The position numbers were made by a program, and so were the translations under genes. The notes below the pieces were generated by a model. That model was not told the DNA's origin. It searched no databases and worked only from the letters and a program-made list of their open reading frames with translations. This document shows, one piece after another, positions 26,432 through 35,099 of a stretch of 64,000 bases of DNA. This stretch comes from Cytobacillus praedii. Its GTDB lineage: Bacteria > Bacillota > Bacilli > Bacillales > Cytobacillaceae. The stretch spans positions 956 to 64,955 of the forward strand of contig NZ_LMBX01000022.1 of NCBI RefSeq assembly GCF_001439605.1. The letters are read 5' to 3'. Position 1 is the stretch's first letter, and each line of letters opens with the position of its first letter.

Positions 26432-26896
26432 CTAAATCTCTTTTAGGATCGATTTTTGAATTTTCCTTATCACATCGCCCCTGCTGATTACACCAACAAC
26501 CCTATTATTTTGGTTAACTACTGGGAGCTTCTTAAAATGATGTTTGGACAATAATGTAACTGCATGCTCGATTTCATCATCTGGAGAGACGGTAATAAGC
26601 CCTTTGGTCTTGGCGATTTTGATGATTTCCTTCTCTGTTAGATCTTTTAAACGGCTTTGCAGATTTTCCTCCCCCAAGTATTCCATATAAAAGACGAAAT
26701 CATAGACACGCTGCTCAATTGGCTTTATTGACCTCAGAATATCCCCATCGGATACCATTCCTACCAGCGTCCCATCCTTTTCGCAAATGGGCAAACCGCC
26801 AACTTTCTTTTCAACAAACATAGTCATTACTTCCTTAATGCTATCGTTTGGATGAGCTTTAATTACATTTGTTATCATGAATTCTCTAACCTTCAT
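26432..26896 (-). CDS. Two-CBS-domain protein
   Basis: A 154-residue protein made of a Bateman pair: the first CBS at residues about 1-60 (KVREFMITNVIKAHPNDSIKEVMTMFVEKKVGGLPI) and the second at about 90-150 (HHFKKLPVVNQNNRVVGVISRGDVIR). Such pairs bind adenosyl nucleotides and act as energy or metabolite sensors. The partner is unknown. Two palindromes like those upstream of the neighbouring tetR lie in front of it, one covering its probable -35. Confidence 0.9.
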   Translation of the reverse strand: MKVREFMITNVIKAHPNDSIKEVMTMFVEKKVGGLPICEKDGTLVGMVSDGDILRSIKPIEQRVYDFVFYMEYLGEENLQSRLKDLTEKEIIKIAKTKGLITVSPDDEIEHAVTLLSKHHFKKLPVVNQNNRVVGVISRGDVIRKIQKSILKEI

Positions 26897-26935
26897 GCCT
26901 CAACACCTCATTGTTGGAACAAATAGTATAAAATA

Positions 26936-26949
26936 TGAATCATAGTTCA
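26936..26949. promoter_or_regulatory. Putative TetR operator over the CBS-gene promoter
   Basis: TGAATCATAGTTCA, a weaker version of the palindromes upstream of tetR. On the minus strand it overlaps a TTGAAC -35 hexamer that is 16 bases from TACTAT, a plausible promoter for the CBS gene. Confidence 0.45.
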
Positions 26950-26987
26950 AGTATTTCATTCTAGGTTTTTGAAGTCAAGCTAAAATG

Positions 26988-27001
26988 TGAACTAGAGGTC
27001 A
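26988..27001. promoter_or_regulatory. Second putative TetR half-conserved operator
   Basis: TGAACTAGAGGTCA, one mismatch from a perfect TGAAC-N4-GTTCA palindrome, overlapping the tetR stop codon and 91 bases before the CBS gene. Confidence 0.4.
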
Positions 27002-27658
27002 CCTTTTGCTTTCAGCTTTACTTACACACAATTTCTCCATAATTTGGGGAGGAAAAACAAGCCGGCAAATAACCTTAGCCATTTCATCATATTCTAATGG
27101 ACTTCCACTTTGTTCCGCTTTTTCAGGACTGTTTTCAACCATTAGGATGATAGTCCAAGCAACAATATCTAAATCCAAGTCTTTCCATGTAAGTCCCTCA
27201 TCTTTGGCACTTTGTAATCCTTTATAAATTCTTGCATGCAAACTCTTTCTTGCTTCCAGCATGACCTCTGATAGCTCTGGGTCTTTCGGCAATAGCTCTG
27301 GAAGAACTCGATGTATGCCAATTGCCTCTAAGGAATTATTGTAGTTTTCCAAAAGGGATGCAAGCAGTTGTTCAGGATTCCGGTGCATCCAATTAGGTAC
27401 AGGCGGCATTAGCTTTTCCATTTTATCCTCCAATAATGCTAATAGCAGCTGCCTTTTATCAGAAAAATAGCGATAAAATGTTCCAGTTGCTACCCCAGCA
27501 TAGGAGGCAATATCTTTTGCAGTTGTTTGCTCATACCCTTTTTTTATAAAAAGACTTCGCCCGCTCTCAAGCAAAGCAAGTCTTTTTTGCTGTGCACGAA
27601 TTTGTTTTGGTATAGAAGGAAATGTCCCTACCAGCTGCCCTTCATCTCTTTCAGACAT
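26999..27658 (-). CDS. TetR/AcrR-family transcriptional regulator
   Basis: A 219-residue repressor. The HTH lies at residues about 25-70 (SLFIKKGYEQTTAKDIASYAGVATGTFYRYFSDKRQLL), followed by an all-helical ligand domain. A longer frame is open upstream, but GAGGTGATTTTG lies before the ATG at 27658. The upstream TGAACC/GGTTCA palindromes overlap its likely promoter (TTGGTT, 16 bases, TATGAT), which points to autoregulation. The inducer is unknown. Confidence 0.9.
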   Translation of the reverse strand: MSERDEGQLVGTFPSIPKQIRAQQKRLALLESGRSLFIKKGYEQTTAKDIASYAGVATGTFYRYFSDKRQLLLALLEDKMEKLMPPVPNWMHRNPEQLLASLLENYNNSLEAIGIHRVLPELLPKDPELSEVMLEARKSLHARIYKGLQSAKDEGLTWKDLDLDIVAWTIILMVENSPEKAEQSGSPLEYDEMAKVICRLVFPPQIMEKLCVSKAESKR

Positions 27659-27697
27659 CAAAATCACCTCATTCTTTATCATATCACATTCGAAAGA

Positions 27698-27711
27698 TGA
27701 ACCAAGGTTCA
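27698..27711. promoter_or_regulatory. Putative TetR operator O1
   Basis: TGAACCAAGGTTCA: perfect 6-bp arms around AA. Its right part is the -35 (TTGGTT on the minus strand) of the presumed tetR promoter. Confidence 0.65.
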
Positions 27712-27748
27712 CTTTAAAATTGACAGATAATTAGTCACATGTAATAAT

Positions 27749-27762
27749 TGAACCAAAGTTCA
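27749..27762. promoter_or_regulatory. Putative TetR operator O2
   Basis: TGAACCAAAGTTCA, with 5-bp perfect arms, 51 bp from O1. It lies just downstream of a plus-strand promoter (TTGACA at 27720, 16 bases, TAATAA) that would serve the DUF2187 gene, so one repressor could control both directions. Confidence 0.6.
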
Positions 27763-27818
27763 TGTTTTTTCGCACATCTTAGATTTCCGATCTCAAATTA
27801 GATAGGGGAATGTTGAAA

Positions 27819-28055
27819 ATGCACATAAGTAAAATTGCTAATGAAGGGGATCAAGTACGTTTTAAACGGAACAATCTTTCGATTAATGGAGAAGTTATTA
27901 AGGTGAAGGAATCGAGTGTAATTGTACAAATTAGTCCTTCGGATGCAGAACGAATCAGAATTGACACACTCTATACCGTTGTGTCTCATCGGAATTATAA
28001 GCTATTGAATACAAACAAGCATTTGTCCTTTTCAGATTCAGTGGAAGGTTTGTAA
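27819..28055 (+). CDS. DUF2187 (YkvS-like) small protein
   Basis: A 78-residue KOW-like beta-barrel protein with the DUF2187 pattern ANEGDQVRFKRNNLSINGEVIKVKESSVIVQIS, followed by DTLYTVVSHRNYKLL. Its function is unknown. The frame opens at an ATG three codons upstream, but AGGGG is too close to that one and well spaced for 27819. It is divergent from tetR and may share its operators. Confidence 0.8.
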   Translation: MHISKIANEGDQVRFKRNNLSINGEVIKVKESSVIVQISPSDAERIRIDTLYTVVSHRNYKLLNTNKHLSFSDSVEGL

Positions 28056-28079
28056 CACTGGAAGAAAATATATACGAAA

Positions 28080-28118
28080 GACCCAATTTCTCAATAATAT
28101 CCATGAGAAATTGGGCCT
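28080..28118. terminator. Hairpin after the DUF2187 gene
   Basis: CCCAATTTCTCA pairs with TGAGAAATTGGG across a 10-base loop. The T-run is weak, so it may be a terminator or a processed 3' hairpin. Confidence 0.6.
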
Positions 28119-28144
28119 CGATCAGAATATATTCCATTGACACT

Positions 28145-28645
28145 TTATCGAATTTCTTAATACCAATAGTGCTTCATCCGATGCGTTTATTTGGATGGAA
28201 CAAATTGGTGCAAGCATAAATGGCTGATTCTTCATTATAATAATTGCCTCTTCTGCTTATTCGTTTACGCGTTTAATGTCGTTAGAAGCAAATAATGTGT
28301 GATCAACACCACCGACTTTTGTTGCATTCAATCTTTCTTCTAAGGAAGGATTCCCCTTTGCACTTGTATACCAGCTGATCCCATCTGCCTGATTATCATT
28401 AAATCTTTCTTAATGTGCATGTTTCCCACCTGACTGAAGAATAATCTACCCTTTTCTAGCTGCTTCTAAGACCAGATAAACACATGGCCGAGAAAATTCA
28501 TCAAACGATGGTTCATCGAATAAATCTGGATGTGCTTTTCCTTTACAGCATAGAAAATCCCGTCGTTCCTGTATTATTAAGTCCATCTAATTGGGCAATC
28601 ATCCTTTTCTTCAGATAGTATTGCCTCAAAACGATACTTACTTTG
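28145..28645 (-). pseudogene. Decayed fifth gene of the amino-acid ABC operon
   Basis: One minus-strand frame keeps protein-like sequence for about 130 codons but contains three stops: KGKAHPDLFDEPSFDEFSRP..., stop after LEAARKG, IILQSGGKHAH, stop, ERFNDNQADGISWYTS..., stop after NDIKRVNE, then AEEAIIIMKNQPF.... A shifted frame (KKRMIAQLDGLNNTGTTGFSML) precedes it. It follows the ATPase gene by about 20 bases on the same strand, so it was probably an enzyme of that operon. The family was not recognised. Confidence 0.6.
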
Positions 28646-28663
28646 CCACTGACTCAACAATAT

Positions 28664-29419
28664 CTAAATATAATAAGTAAAATCCTCCGGCAATACCCTC
28701 TTTAAAAATTTTCTCGTACGTTCTTCTTTTGGATGGACGAAAATATCCTTTGGTGACCCCTCTTCTACAACAACTCCTTCATCCATAAAGATCACTCTGT
28801 TTGCCACATCTTTTGCAAAAGACATTTCATGTGTGACAACTAGCATCGTTGTTCCCTCTTTTGCGATATTCTTCATAACAGTTAGTACTTCACCGACCAG
28901 TTCAGGATCAAGTGCAGAAGTAGGTTCATCAAAAAGAATAATATCAGGATTAATGACCAACGCCCTGGCAATGCCTACCCTCTGCTGCTGTCCGCCTGAT
29001 AATTCACTAGGATATGCATGGTATTTTTCTGACAGGCCTACCTTATCCAAAGCTTTTTTACCTAGCGCATTCGCTTCCATTTTTGGCATCTTTCTTCCGA
29101 TAATCAGTCCTTCGGTTACATTTTCTAATGCCGTTTTATTATTAAATAGATTGTAATTTTGAAAGACGAAGGCAGTTTTCTTCCTTATTGAGTGGATCTG
29201 TCTCTTTGATGCCGTTTTCAAATTTATATCTATCCCGTCAAAAACGGCTAGCCCCTGATCTGCCTTTTCAAGAAAGTTGATGCATCTCAGTAATGTTGTT
29301 TTCCCTGAACCGCTTGGTCCAAGAATGACAACAACATCACCTTTATCTATTTTTAAGTCTACTCCTTTCAAGATCTTATTTTGACCGAATGATTTATGGA
29401 TGTTTTTAATTTCCAGCAT
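28664..29419 (-). CDS. Polar amino-acid ABC transporter ATP-binding protein
   Basis: A 251-residue importer ATPase (HisP/GlnQ/TcyN group). It has Walker [15 protein letters not shown]-loop FVFQNYNLF, signature [15 protein letters not shown], Walker [13 protein letters not shown], and switch His in VVTHEM. An ATG at 29449 is open, but GGGGTGATC precedes 29419 well. It is the third component of a four-gene importer (binding protein, two permeases, ATPase) whose layout resembles the cystine transporter TcyJKLMN of B. subtilis. Confidence 0.92.
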   Translation of the reverse strand: MLEIKNIHKSFGQNKILKGVDLKIDKGDVVVILGPSGSGKTTLLRCINFLEKADQGLAVFDGIDINLKTASKRQIHSIRKKTAFVFQNYNLFNNKTALENVTEGLIIGRKMPKMEANALGKKALDKVGLSEKYHAYPSELSGGQQQRVGIARALVINPDIILFDEPTSALDPELVGEVLTVMKNIAKEGTTMLVVTHEMSFAKDVANRVIFMDEGVVVEEGSPKDIFVHPKEERTRKFLKRVLPEDFTYYI

Positions 29420-29441
29420 CTTGATCACCCCAGCTTCCTTC

Positions 29442-30167
29442 TCATGCATTTACTGCCTTATACTTTATTAACCGTTTTTCATAACGCTTGAAAGCATATT
29501 CTACTAAACTACATAGAATCAAATAGACTAGAAAGATATCGATATAAGCCTCTACATAATTGTAGCCCACATTTGCAGCTACTTTAGCCCTTAGAGTGAT
29601 TTCTTGCAAAGACAAAGCATACCCCAGTGAGGTTGCTTTAATCAGATTAACCGTTGCAGTACAAATATTTGGTAATGCCACAACTAATGTCTGAGGGATA
29701 ATAATTCTTCTAAAGGCTTGCACATTTGTTAAGCCAACAGACTGTGCAGCTTCTAGCTGCCCTTTACTTACCGTACTTATTGCCGAACGGAATACTTCAA
29801 TTAGGATGGCTGTCGTATTGAAGGAAAAAACGATGAAAGCGTACCAAATTGGATTCACATCGTACACATTCATCTCGAGGTTATATTTAGTAAATATCGA
29901 ATCGAGCAATAAAGGGATGCTGCTATATACAATAAAAATTTGAACGATAATAGGCGTTCCCCTTACAAAAGAAACGTATATTTGTGCAAATTGATGCAGT
30001 ACAGGAATTCGGTTGATTCTTGTTAAGGCAAGTATAAAACCAAACGGAAGCGCGACAAGCAAAGCTACAATTGTGATGGCTAACGCGATAGGTACCCCTG
30101 ATAGTGCAACAAAAAATGTATCAACCAAAAATTTATAGTCAAGTCCTTCCGACATTTTTTTCACCAC
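29442..30167 (-). CDS. Amino-acid ABC transporter permease 2
   Basis: A 241-residue HisM/GlnP-type permease with five or six helices and the EAA-loop sequence [29 protein letters not shown], which docks on the ATPase. It is separated from permease 1 by one base and overlaps the upstream codons of the ATPase frame. Confidence 0.92.
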   Translation of the reverse strand: MVKKMSEGLDYKFLVDTFFVALSGVPIALAITIVALLVALPFGFILALTRINRIPVLHQFAQIYVSFVRGTPIIVQIFIVYSSIPLLLDSIFTKYNLEMNVYDVNPIWYAFIVFSFNTTAILIEVFRSAISTVSKGQLEAAQSVGLTNVQAFRRIIIPQTLVVALPNICTATVNLIKATSLGYALSLQEITLRAKVAANVGYNYVEAYIDIFLVYLILCSLVEYAFKRYEKRLIKYKAVNA

Positions 30168-30168
30168 C

Positions 30169-30876
30169 TTACATCGTCTTCAATGACTGTTTCCCCTTAC
30201 TTAATACCCTTTCTAATTTCAAGAAGAATTGTTCAATCGCAATTGACAGAATCCAGTAAATAATTGATAATGCGAGAAAAATTTCTAACGCATGTGCATT
30301 GTAGTTACTAGCAATAATAAGGTTTGCCTTCCCTACAATGTCAATTAACCCGATGGTATATGCTAAAGCACCTTCCTGGAGCAACGCTAGCAGGCTATTG
30401 CCAAAGTTAGGAAGTGCGACAACCAACGCCTGTGGAAAAATAATTCTTCTGTATGCTTGGGCATTACTTAAACCTACGCTGACAGCTGATTCAAACTGGC
30501 CTTTATCAATCGATTCATATGCAGAGCGAATGACCTCACACATTAACGCCCCAAATTGAAGCGAGAAAGTAACAATCACAAAAACCGCTTTATCAATATC
30601 ATTTAAATCCATGCCAAAATTATTGCCAATGGCCGGAATCCCATAATAAACTAGGAAAAGGAGAACAATGGAAGGTGTACACCGTAGTATCGTTATATAC
30701 CCATTGGCTATATTCCTAGCAATCTTGCTTTTTCCTAATTTGGCTGCTGCTAAGATAAAGCCTATAATTGTACCAAATAGTACAGAAAAACTAGCCACCA
30801 TAAATGTCACTTTTAAAAAGGGAAGTAACATTGATATCGACTGCATAATATAAGTAGCATCAAAATACTTCTCCAT
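30169..30876 (-). CDS. Amino-acid ABC transporter permease 1
   Basis: A 235-residue HisQ/HisM-type permease, paralogous to the next gene. The EAA loop is FESAVSVGLSNAQAYRRIIFPQALVVALPN, and the N-terminal scaffold is LLPFLKVTFMVASFSVLFGTIIG. Two different permeases imply a heterodimeric membrane channel as in TcyL/TcyM. Confidence 0.92.
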   Translation of the reverse strand: MEKYFDATYIMQSISMLLPFLKVTFMVASFSVLFGTIIGFILAAAKLGKSKIARNIANGYITILRCTPSIVLLFLVYYGIPAIGNNFGMDLNDIDKAVFVIVTFSLQFGALMCEVIRSAYESIDKGQFESAVSVGLSNAQAYRRIIFPQALVVALPNFGNSLLALLQEGALAYTIGLIDIVGKANLIIASNYNAHALEIFLALSIIYWILSIAIEQFFLKLERVLSKGKQSLKTM

Positions 30877-30912
30877 ACTTCCTCCCTAACTGCTTTTTCT
30901 CAAGAGCTGCTA

Positions 30913-31782
30913 TTATCTGTTTACTTTATCCAATACTTCAAACAAATCTCTGCCGTAGAATTCCACACTATATTCATTTGTCTTTTTTTCCACCTTCAGC
31001 TGTTTTACAGCTTCATCATAGGCATCAGCAAATTCCTGTTCTTTTTTATTAAAAAGCGGCCAGGTTTTTATTACTGCGAATTCCTTATAAACAACATCAT
31101 TTTTTAAATGATGGTATGGACCATCCTCAGCAGTCACTTGTTTTTCAAAAGGTCCCTCAATCATAACGCCTCCGTCTACACGGCCTTCATTTACCCACTG
31201 AACAACATCAACTGAAAATTCATCACCAGCTTTTAGCTTTACCTTATTACTTGGATTAGCTATGTTATATTCATCGATAATGGTATATTGTGCATTATTC
31301 GCAGCAATTGGAGCTAATGTAAATCCTGCTGATGCAAAGTCTGACAAACTTTTAATATTCTCATTTCCTTTTTTTAATACGAGGCCCGCACTGCTTAACC
31401 CTATGAATTCTTTAGGAAATATAAATTTCTCCGTTCTTTCCTGCGTCCAGAAAGCATTCTTTACACCCACCTGATATTTCCCTTGTTCCACACCTATCAA
31501 TAAGTCATCACTTGATGTACCTACATATTCAAATTCGTATCCTGGTAGTAATTCATCCACCTTTTTCATTACTTCCACATCATATCCAGTCGGATTCCCA
31601 TTTTCATCAATCCAGGACATTGGTTTTGAAGCTTGATCATAGGCTACTTTTACTTTCCTTACATCAGACTGATTATCTAATGAACCACCAGACTCCGTGC
31701 TGGTCTTAGTACCTGATCCACATCCTGCCAATATCATGATGAATACAAAGCCTGTTACTAAAGATTTTAGGAATATTTTCAT
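30913..31782 (-). CDS. Amino-acid ABC transporter substrate-binding lipoprotein
   Basis: A 289-residue family-3 solute-binding protein. The signal peptide ends in lipobox ILAGC (Cys about 21). A periplasmic-binding fold follows, with KVAYDQASKPMSWIDENGNPTGYDVEVMKKV and DDLLIGVEQGKYQVGVKNAFWTQERTEKFIFP. The Trp- and Asp-containing ligand region is typical of polar or sulfur amino-acid binders. It is the first gene of the importer operon. The substrate is inferred only. Confidence 0.9.
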   Translation of the reverse strand: MKIFLKSLVTGFVFIMILAGCGSGTKTSTESGGSLDNQSDVRKVKVAYDQASKPMSWIDENGNPTGYDVEVMKKVDELLPGYEFEYVGTSSDDLLIGVEQGKYQVGVKNAFWTQERTEKFIFPKEFIGLSSAGLVLKKGNENIKSLSDFASAGFTLAPIAANNAQYTIIDEYNIANPSNKVKLKAGDEFSVDVVQWVNEGRVDGGVMIEGPFEKQVTAEDGPYHHLKNDVVYKEFAVIKTWPLFNKKEQEFADAYDEAVKQLKVEKKTNEYSVEFYGRDLFEVLDKVNR

Positions 31783-31902
31783 TAATATTCACTCCTTCAC
31801 TAAATACCAATAAAACACAGTTGTTTAATCGGATTAATATTAATAAGATGTTAGCATTATCTAAATTTTCCGTCAATGAATTTTTATTAAATTTTATCAA
31901 TA

Positions 31903-31936
31903 AAAAACGACACTCTTTGCAGAGTATCGTTTTCAA
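31903..31936. terminator. Terminator after the truncated remnant
   Basis: AAAAACGAcACTCT pairs with AGAGTaTCGTTTTT around TTGC. It separates the remnant from the ABC operon promoter region. Confidence 0.75.
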
Positions 31937-31938
31937 TT

Positions 31939-32199
31939 TTATTTAAACTTATCAGGGAACTGCTTTACGATTCCTTCTGTTAGAATATCTCCCATATGGA
32001 TTAAATGTGTTTCATTGCGATCTGCAGAGCGTATATCTTTGTCCCAATCCTTTTCCAATCTCGCTAAAACCTCATCTGTTGTCAATTTCAAATGGGTATA
32101 GAACATGTCTGTGAGTTCCTTCTTCGACCAATTTGGATTGGCAGCTGTTAAAAAAGCTACGATTTGATCCGCATTTCGCGCAAATGCCTTTCTATTACA
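31939..32199 (-). pseudogene. 5'-truncated remnant of a DUF protein often mis-named acetylglutamate kinase
   Basis: The C-terminal about 85 residues (NRKAFARNADQIVAFLTAANPNWSKKELTDMFYTHLKLTTDEVLARLEKDWDKDIRS...ILTEGIVKQFPDKF) match the end of a roughly 180-200-residue Bacillus hypothetical family with the NADDIAKFL...NPYW...DHL pattern. The frame stays open upstream only by running through a rho-independent terminator and the end of the diguanylate cyclase gene. No ATG or SD fits between them. The N-terminal half is gone. Confidence 0.6.
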
Positions 32200-32230
32200 A
32201 AAAAAATCATGTAGGTCCAACCTACATGAT
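32199..32230 (-). terminator. Terminator of the diguanylate cyclase gene
   Basis: On the minus strand ATCATGTAGGT pairs perfectly with ACCTACATGAT over a 3-base loop and is followed by eight Ts, 31 bases after the GGDEF gene stop. It lies within the frame of the downstream remnant. Confidence 0.9.
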
Positions 32231-32260
32231 ACGCTAAATGATATTACTTCAGTGCTTTTT

Positions 32261-33925
32261 TCATCTAATCCGATACGTATTCCTTCCAGCTCTTTTTGCC
32301 TCATAAAGTGCAATGTCAGCAGTCTTTAGAATGCCTGATTCAGTTGCATTTTCATCTGCTACAATAGCAATCCCAATACTAGTTGTAATTTTCAACTTAA
32401 TATTGTTAATAATCCATGGCTCATCCATAGATTTTTGAATTTGCTTTGCAAATGACGCTGCCTCATATTCTGACTGTCTATTTGGTAAAAGAACAGTAAA
32501 TTCATCCCCTCCAAGTCTGGCAACTATTTCATCGTCTTGAAGGCATTTACTAACTCTCTTACCAAACTCTATTAACACCTCATCGCCAATGTCATGACCC
32601 AATTCATCATTGATACTTTTAAAGTGATCAATATCCATGATGAATACAGCAAATCCTATTTTATTTTTCTTAGAATCGATTAATATATGAGTTAATTTCT
32701 CTTTAAATAGTCGGCGGTTTGGCAAATTGGTTAATGAATCATGGAATGCAATATGCTTCAGCTTTAGTTCATATTCCTTTTGCAAGTGTATGTCTCTTGT
32801 CACACAGACCATATGTATGAATTGACTTTGATTATCAAATACCGGAGTTCCACTTAATTCACACCAAATCCAGCCTTTTGTTTTATGCTTGTTCAATACT
32901 TGCAGCTTCCATGATTTTTCATTTTTTATGGATTGTAAGACCGATTCCCACATTTTATCTTTATGTTCCAGATGAATATTATGAAAAAAGTACTTTCCTA
33001 AATATTCCTCCTTGTTAAAGCCTAACACTGTCTTATATGAGGGGGATACATATATAATTTTCCCCTTTTCATCTAACATCGTTATCAAATCTTGCGAGTT
33101 TTCTGCAATAATTCTAAAACGCTGTTCACTTTCCTGATACATTTTCAGAATCGTTAATTGTTCGGTAATATCCTTTAATATCCAATAGATACCAACGACA
33201 TCCCCATTAACAATTGTGGGTGTGAATTTTGCAATTACTTCCACTCGGTTACCAGACTTATTGGTAATAGCAATATTAAGATGTTGATTTTTTCCTTCAA
33301 CTGCACGATTAAAACTATCCATTATTGCATTTATATGTTCAACAGCAACCAATGAAATAAAAGTTGAATCGATTAGGCTATTCGCATCGTAGCCAGTCAC
33401 ATCTTTAACAGCAGCATTGCCTTTTATGATCTGACCGTTCCTATTAATGGAAAAAATAGCATCAACATTAAATTCATACAAGGAACGATATCGCTGTTTG
33501 CTTTCAAGAAGACTGTCCCAATAGCTCTTTAATTCAAATTCACCCCATTTTTTCTCTGTTACGTCATGAACAACTGCAACGATATGTGTACATTTGTTTG
33601 ATTCATCGAAAAGAGGAGATAGTGTTATTTCTGAGTAATACATTTCACCTAAAAGAGAAGTGTTTGAATCTTCATATGTTACACTTTCAAGGCTAATAAC
33701 AACTTTTTTATATTGTTCAATTAAAAAATCCGCTCTTTCGGCTGCATATACATCATCTATTGATTGTCCGATTACACTTTTAGTAAGTCCGGTTTTCTCC
33801 ATAGCGGCACGGTTCAAATAAACATAGACAAAATCCAAGTCATTAATAACCTTCACGATGAAGACACTTTCTTTTATACCTTCCATTAGAACACTATTTA
33901 ATAAATCCCCTTTGATTTCAAACAT
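32261..33925 (-). CDS. Triple-PAS diguanylate cyclase
   Basis: A 554-residue cytosolic signalling protein. Three PAS/PAC modules (about residues 10-130, 135-255 and 262-380) precede a GGDEF domain (385-553). The catalytic ARLGGDEF motif is intact near residue 475, and FHDSLTNLPNRRLF and FAVFIMDIDHFKSINDELGHDIGDEV carry the metal/GTP residues, so it should make c-di-GMP. The inhibitory RxxD site is replaced (QDDE). No transmembrane helix is present, so the PAS domains would sense an intracellular signal. ATG at 33925 follows AAGGG. Monocistronic. Confidence 0.93.
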   Translation of the reverse strand: MFEIKGDLLNSVLMEGIKESVFIVKVINDLDFVYVYLNRAAMEKTGLTKSVIGQSIDDVYAAERADFLIEQYKKVVISLESVTYEDSNTSLLGEMYYSEITLSPLFDESNKCTHIVAVVHDVTEKKWGEFELKSYWDSLLESKQRYRSLYEFNVDAIFSINRNGQIIKGNAAVKDVTGYDANSLIDSTFISLVAVEHINAIMDSFNRAVEGKNQHLNIAITNKSGNRVEVIAKFTPTIVNGDVVGIYWILKDITEQLTILKMYQESEQRFRIIAENSQDLITMLDEKGKIIYVSPSYKTVLGFNKEEYLGKYFFHNIHLEHKDKMWESVLQSIKNEKSWKLQVLNKHKTKGWIWCELSGTPVFDNQSQFIHMVCVTRDIHLQKEYELKLKHIAFHDSLTNLPNRRLFKEKLTHILIDSKKNKIGFAVFIMDIDHFKSINDELGHDIGDEVLIEFGKRVSKCLQDDEIVARLGGDEFTVLLPNRQSEYEAASFAKQIQKSMDEPWIINNIKLKITTSIGIAIVADENATESGILKTADIALYEAKRAGRNTYRIR

Positions 33926-34146
33926 CAATCATCACCCTTCTTACATTGCTCCTACTAAAATAATTTATTTTTCCCTCTAGTTATGAGGGTAATAGTATTT
34001 AACCTATTTCTTCAGAATAATACTACACATTTTCAATTTCCTTAGCAATAACTAAAAAGTATCATATTTTCCCTTGGTCCTTTATTCGATAAAAAATAGA
34101 CCACGATAGGGTCCAAAAATCTAACGTCCGTATTCACTTGGAGAAC

Positions 34147-34183
34147 ATAAGAAAAAGACATTCTGATTATGTCTTTTTCTTAC
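34147..34183. terminator. Terminator after yrkJ
   Basis: AAGAAAAAGACA pairs with TGTCTTTTTCTT over a 9-base loop, 14 bases beyond the yrkJ stop. Confidence 0.8.
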
Positions 34184-34194
34184 AAACTATTAAT

Positions 34195-34971
34195 TTATAA
34201 AATATTTAGCCAAATCTTTACTGACGTTACCAGAATTAATAAAGCTAAAATCATCTGTAATACTTTTGTATTCATCTTTTTGCCGGAATGAGCTCCTAGA
34301 GGAGAAGCAATGAGACTTGCAGCCACCATGATAAGTGCAGGAAAATATTCAACTTGCCCTGTCATAATCTTCCCGGCAGCTGAACCAATTGATGAGATAA
34401 ATGTTATGGCTAGTGAGGATGCAATAGTCATACGTGTAGGTATCTTTAGCACAGTAAGCATAATTGGCACTAACAGGAATGCCCCTCCCGCACCAACGAT
34501 TCCTGCCCCTATTCCAACAATTAAGGCAAGGAATGCTGCAATCCATTTATTAAATACCACCTCATCCAAAGGAATATCGTCAATGCCCTTTTTCGGAACG
34601 AACATCATTAATACTGCTAGTAAAGCAAGGATTCCATAAACGACATTGATTCCACCTTCAGTCATATGAGTTGAGCCAAATCCGCCAATAAAACTGCCTA
34701 TTAGAATGCTAGTACCCATGTAAGCAATTAATGTTTTATTTAAATATCCACCTTTTCGATACGCCCAAACACCGCCAATCGTTGCAAAAAACACTTGAAT
34801 GGCGGTTATTCCAGAGACCTCATGTGAACTAAAATTTGCCACACCAAGTACTGTGGGAATAAACAGCAGCATCGGGAAGTTAATAATCGATCCCCCTACC
34901 CCTAGCATCCCAGAAATATAAGAACCAATAAATCCAATTAAAAAAATCGTAATAATAAATTCAATATCCAT
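34195..34971 (-). CDS. yrkJ: TauE/SafE-family sulfite/sulfur-anion exporter
   Basis: A 258-residue protein with eight hydrophobic helices in two repeats, each starting with a glycine-rich segment ([17 protein letters not shown] and [20 protein letters not shown]), diagnostic of TauE/SafE. Family members export sulfite, thiosulfate or sulfoacetate, which are products of persulfide oxidation. It lies at the end of the sulfur block. A terminator stands between it and yrkH, and I see no CstR palindrome directly in front of it. AGGAGG precedes the ATG. Confidence 0.9.
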   Translation of the reverse strand: MDIEFIITIFLIGFIGSYISGMLGVGGSIINFPMLLFIPTVLGVANFSSHEVSGITAIQVFFATIGGVWAYRKGGYLNKTLIAYMGTSILIGSFIGGFGSTHMTEGGINVVYGILALLAVLMMFVPKKGIDDIPLDEVVFNKWIAAFLALIVGIGAGIVGAGGAFLLVPIMLTVLKIPTRMTIASSLAITFISSIGSAAGKIMTGQVEYFPALIMVAASLIASPLGAHSGKKMNTKVLQMILALLILVTSVKIWLNIL

Positions 34972-34985
34972 CTTATTTCCTCCTA

Positions 34986-35017
34986 ATAAAAGGGAACCTG
35001 TTCAGGCTCCCTTTTTA
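34986..35017. terminator. Terminator between yrkH and yrkJ
   Basis: AAAGGGAaCCTG pairs with CAGGcTCCCTTT around TT, followed by Ts on the plus side and As/Ts on the minus side. Confidence 0.7.
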
Positions 35018-35099
35018 TATGAGATTATTTTTCTCTAGAATGTTACTATTGTACTACTCTACTTATATTTAGAGTCGATTGTTATTCCTGCATTAAGAT

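Noticed and set aside
31939-32313. Full 124-residue ORF as an intact gene overlapping the diguanylate cyclase
   Set aside because: The N-terminal third is antisense-free read-through of the GGDEF gene end and its terminator, with no start signal.
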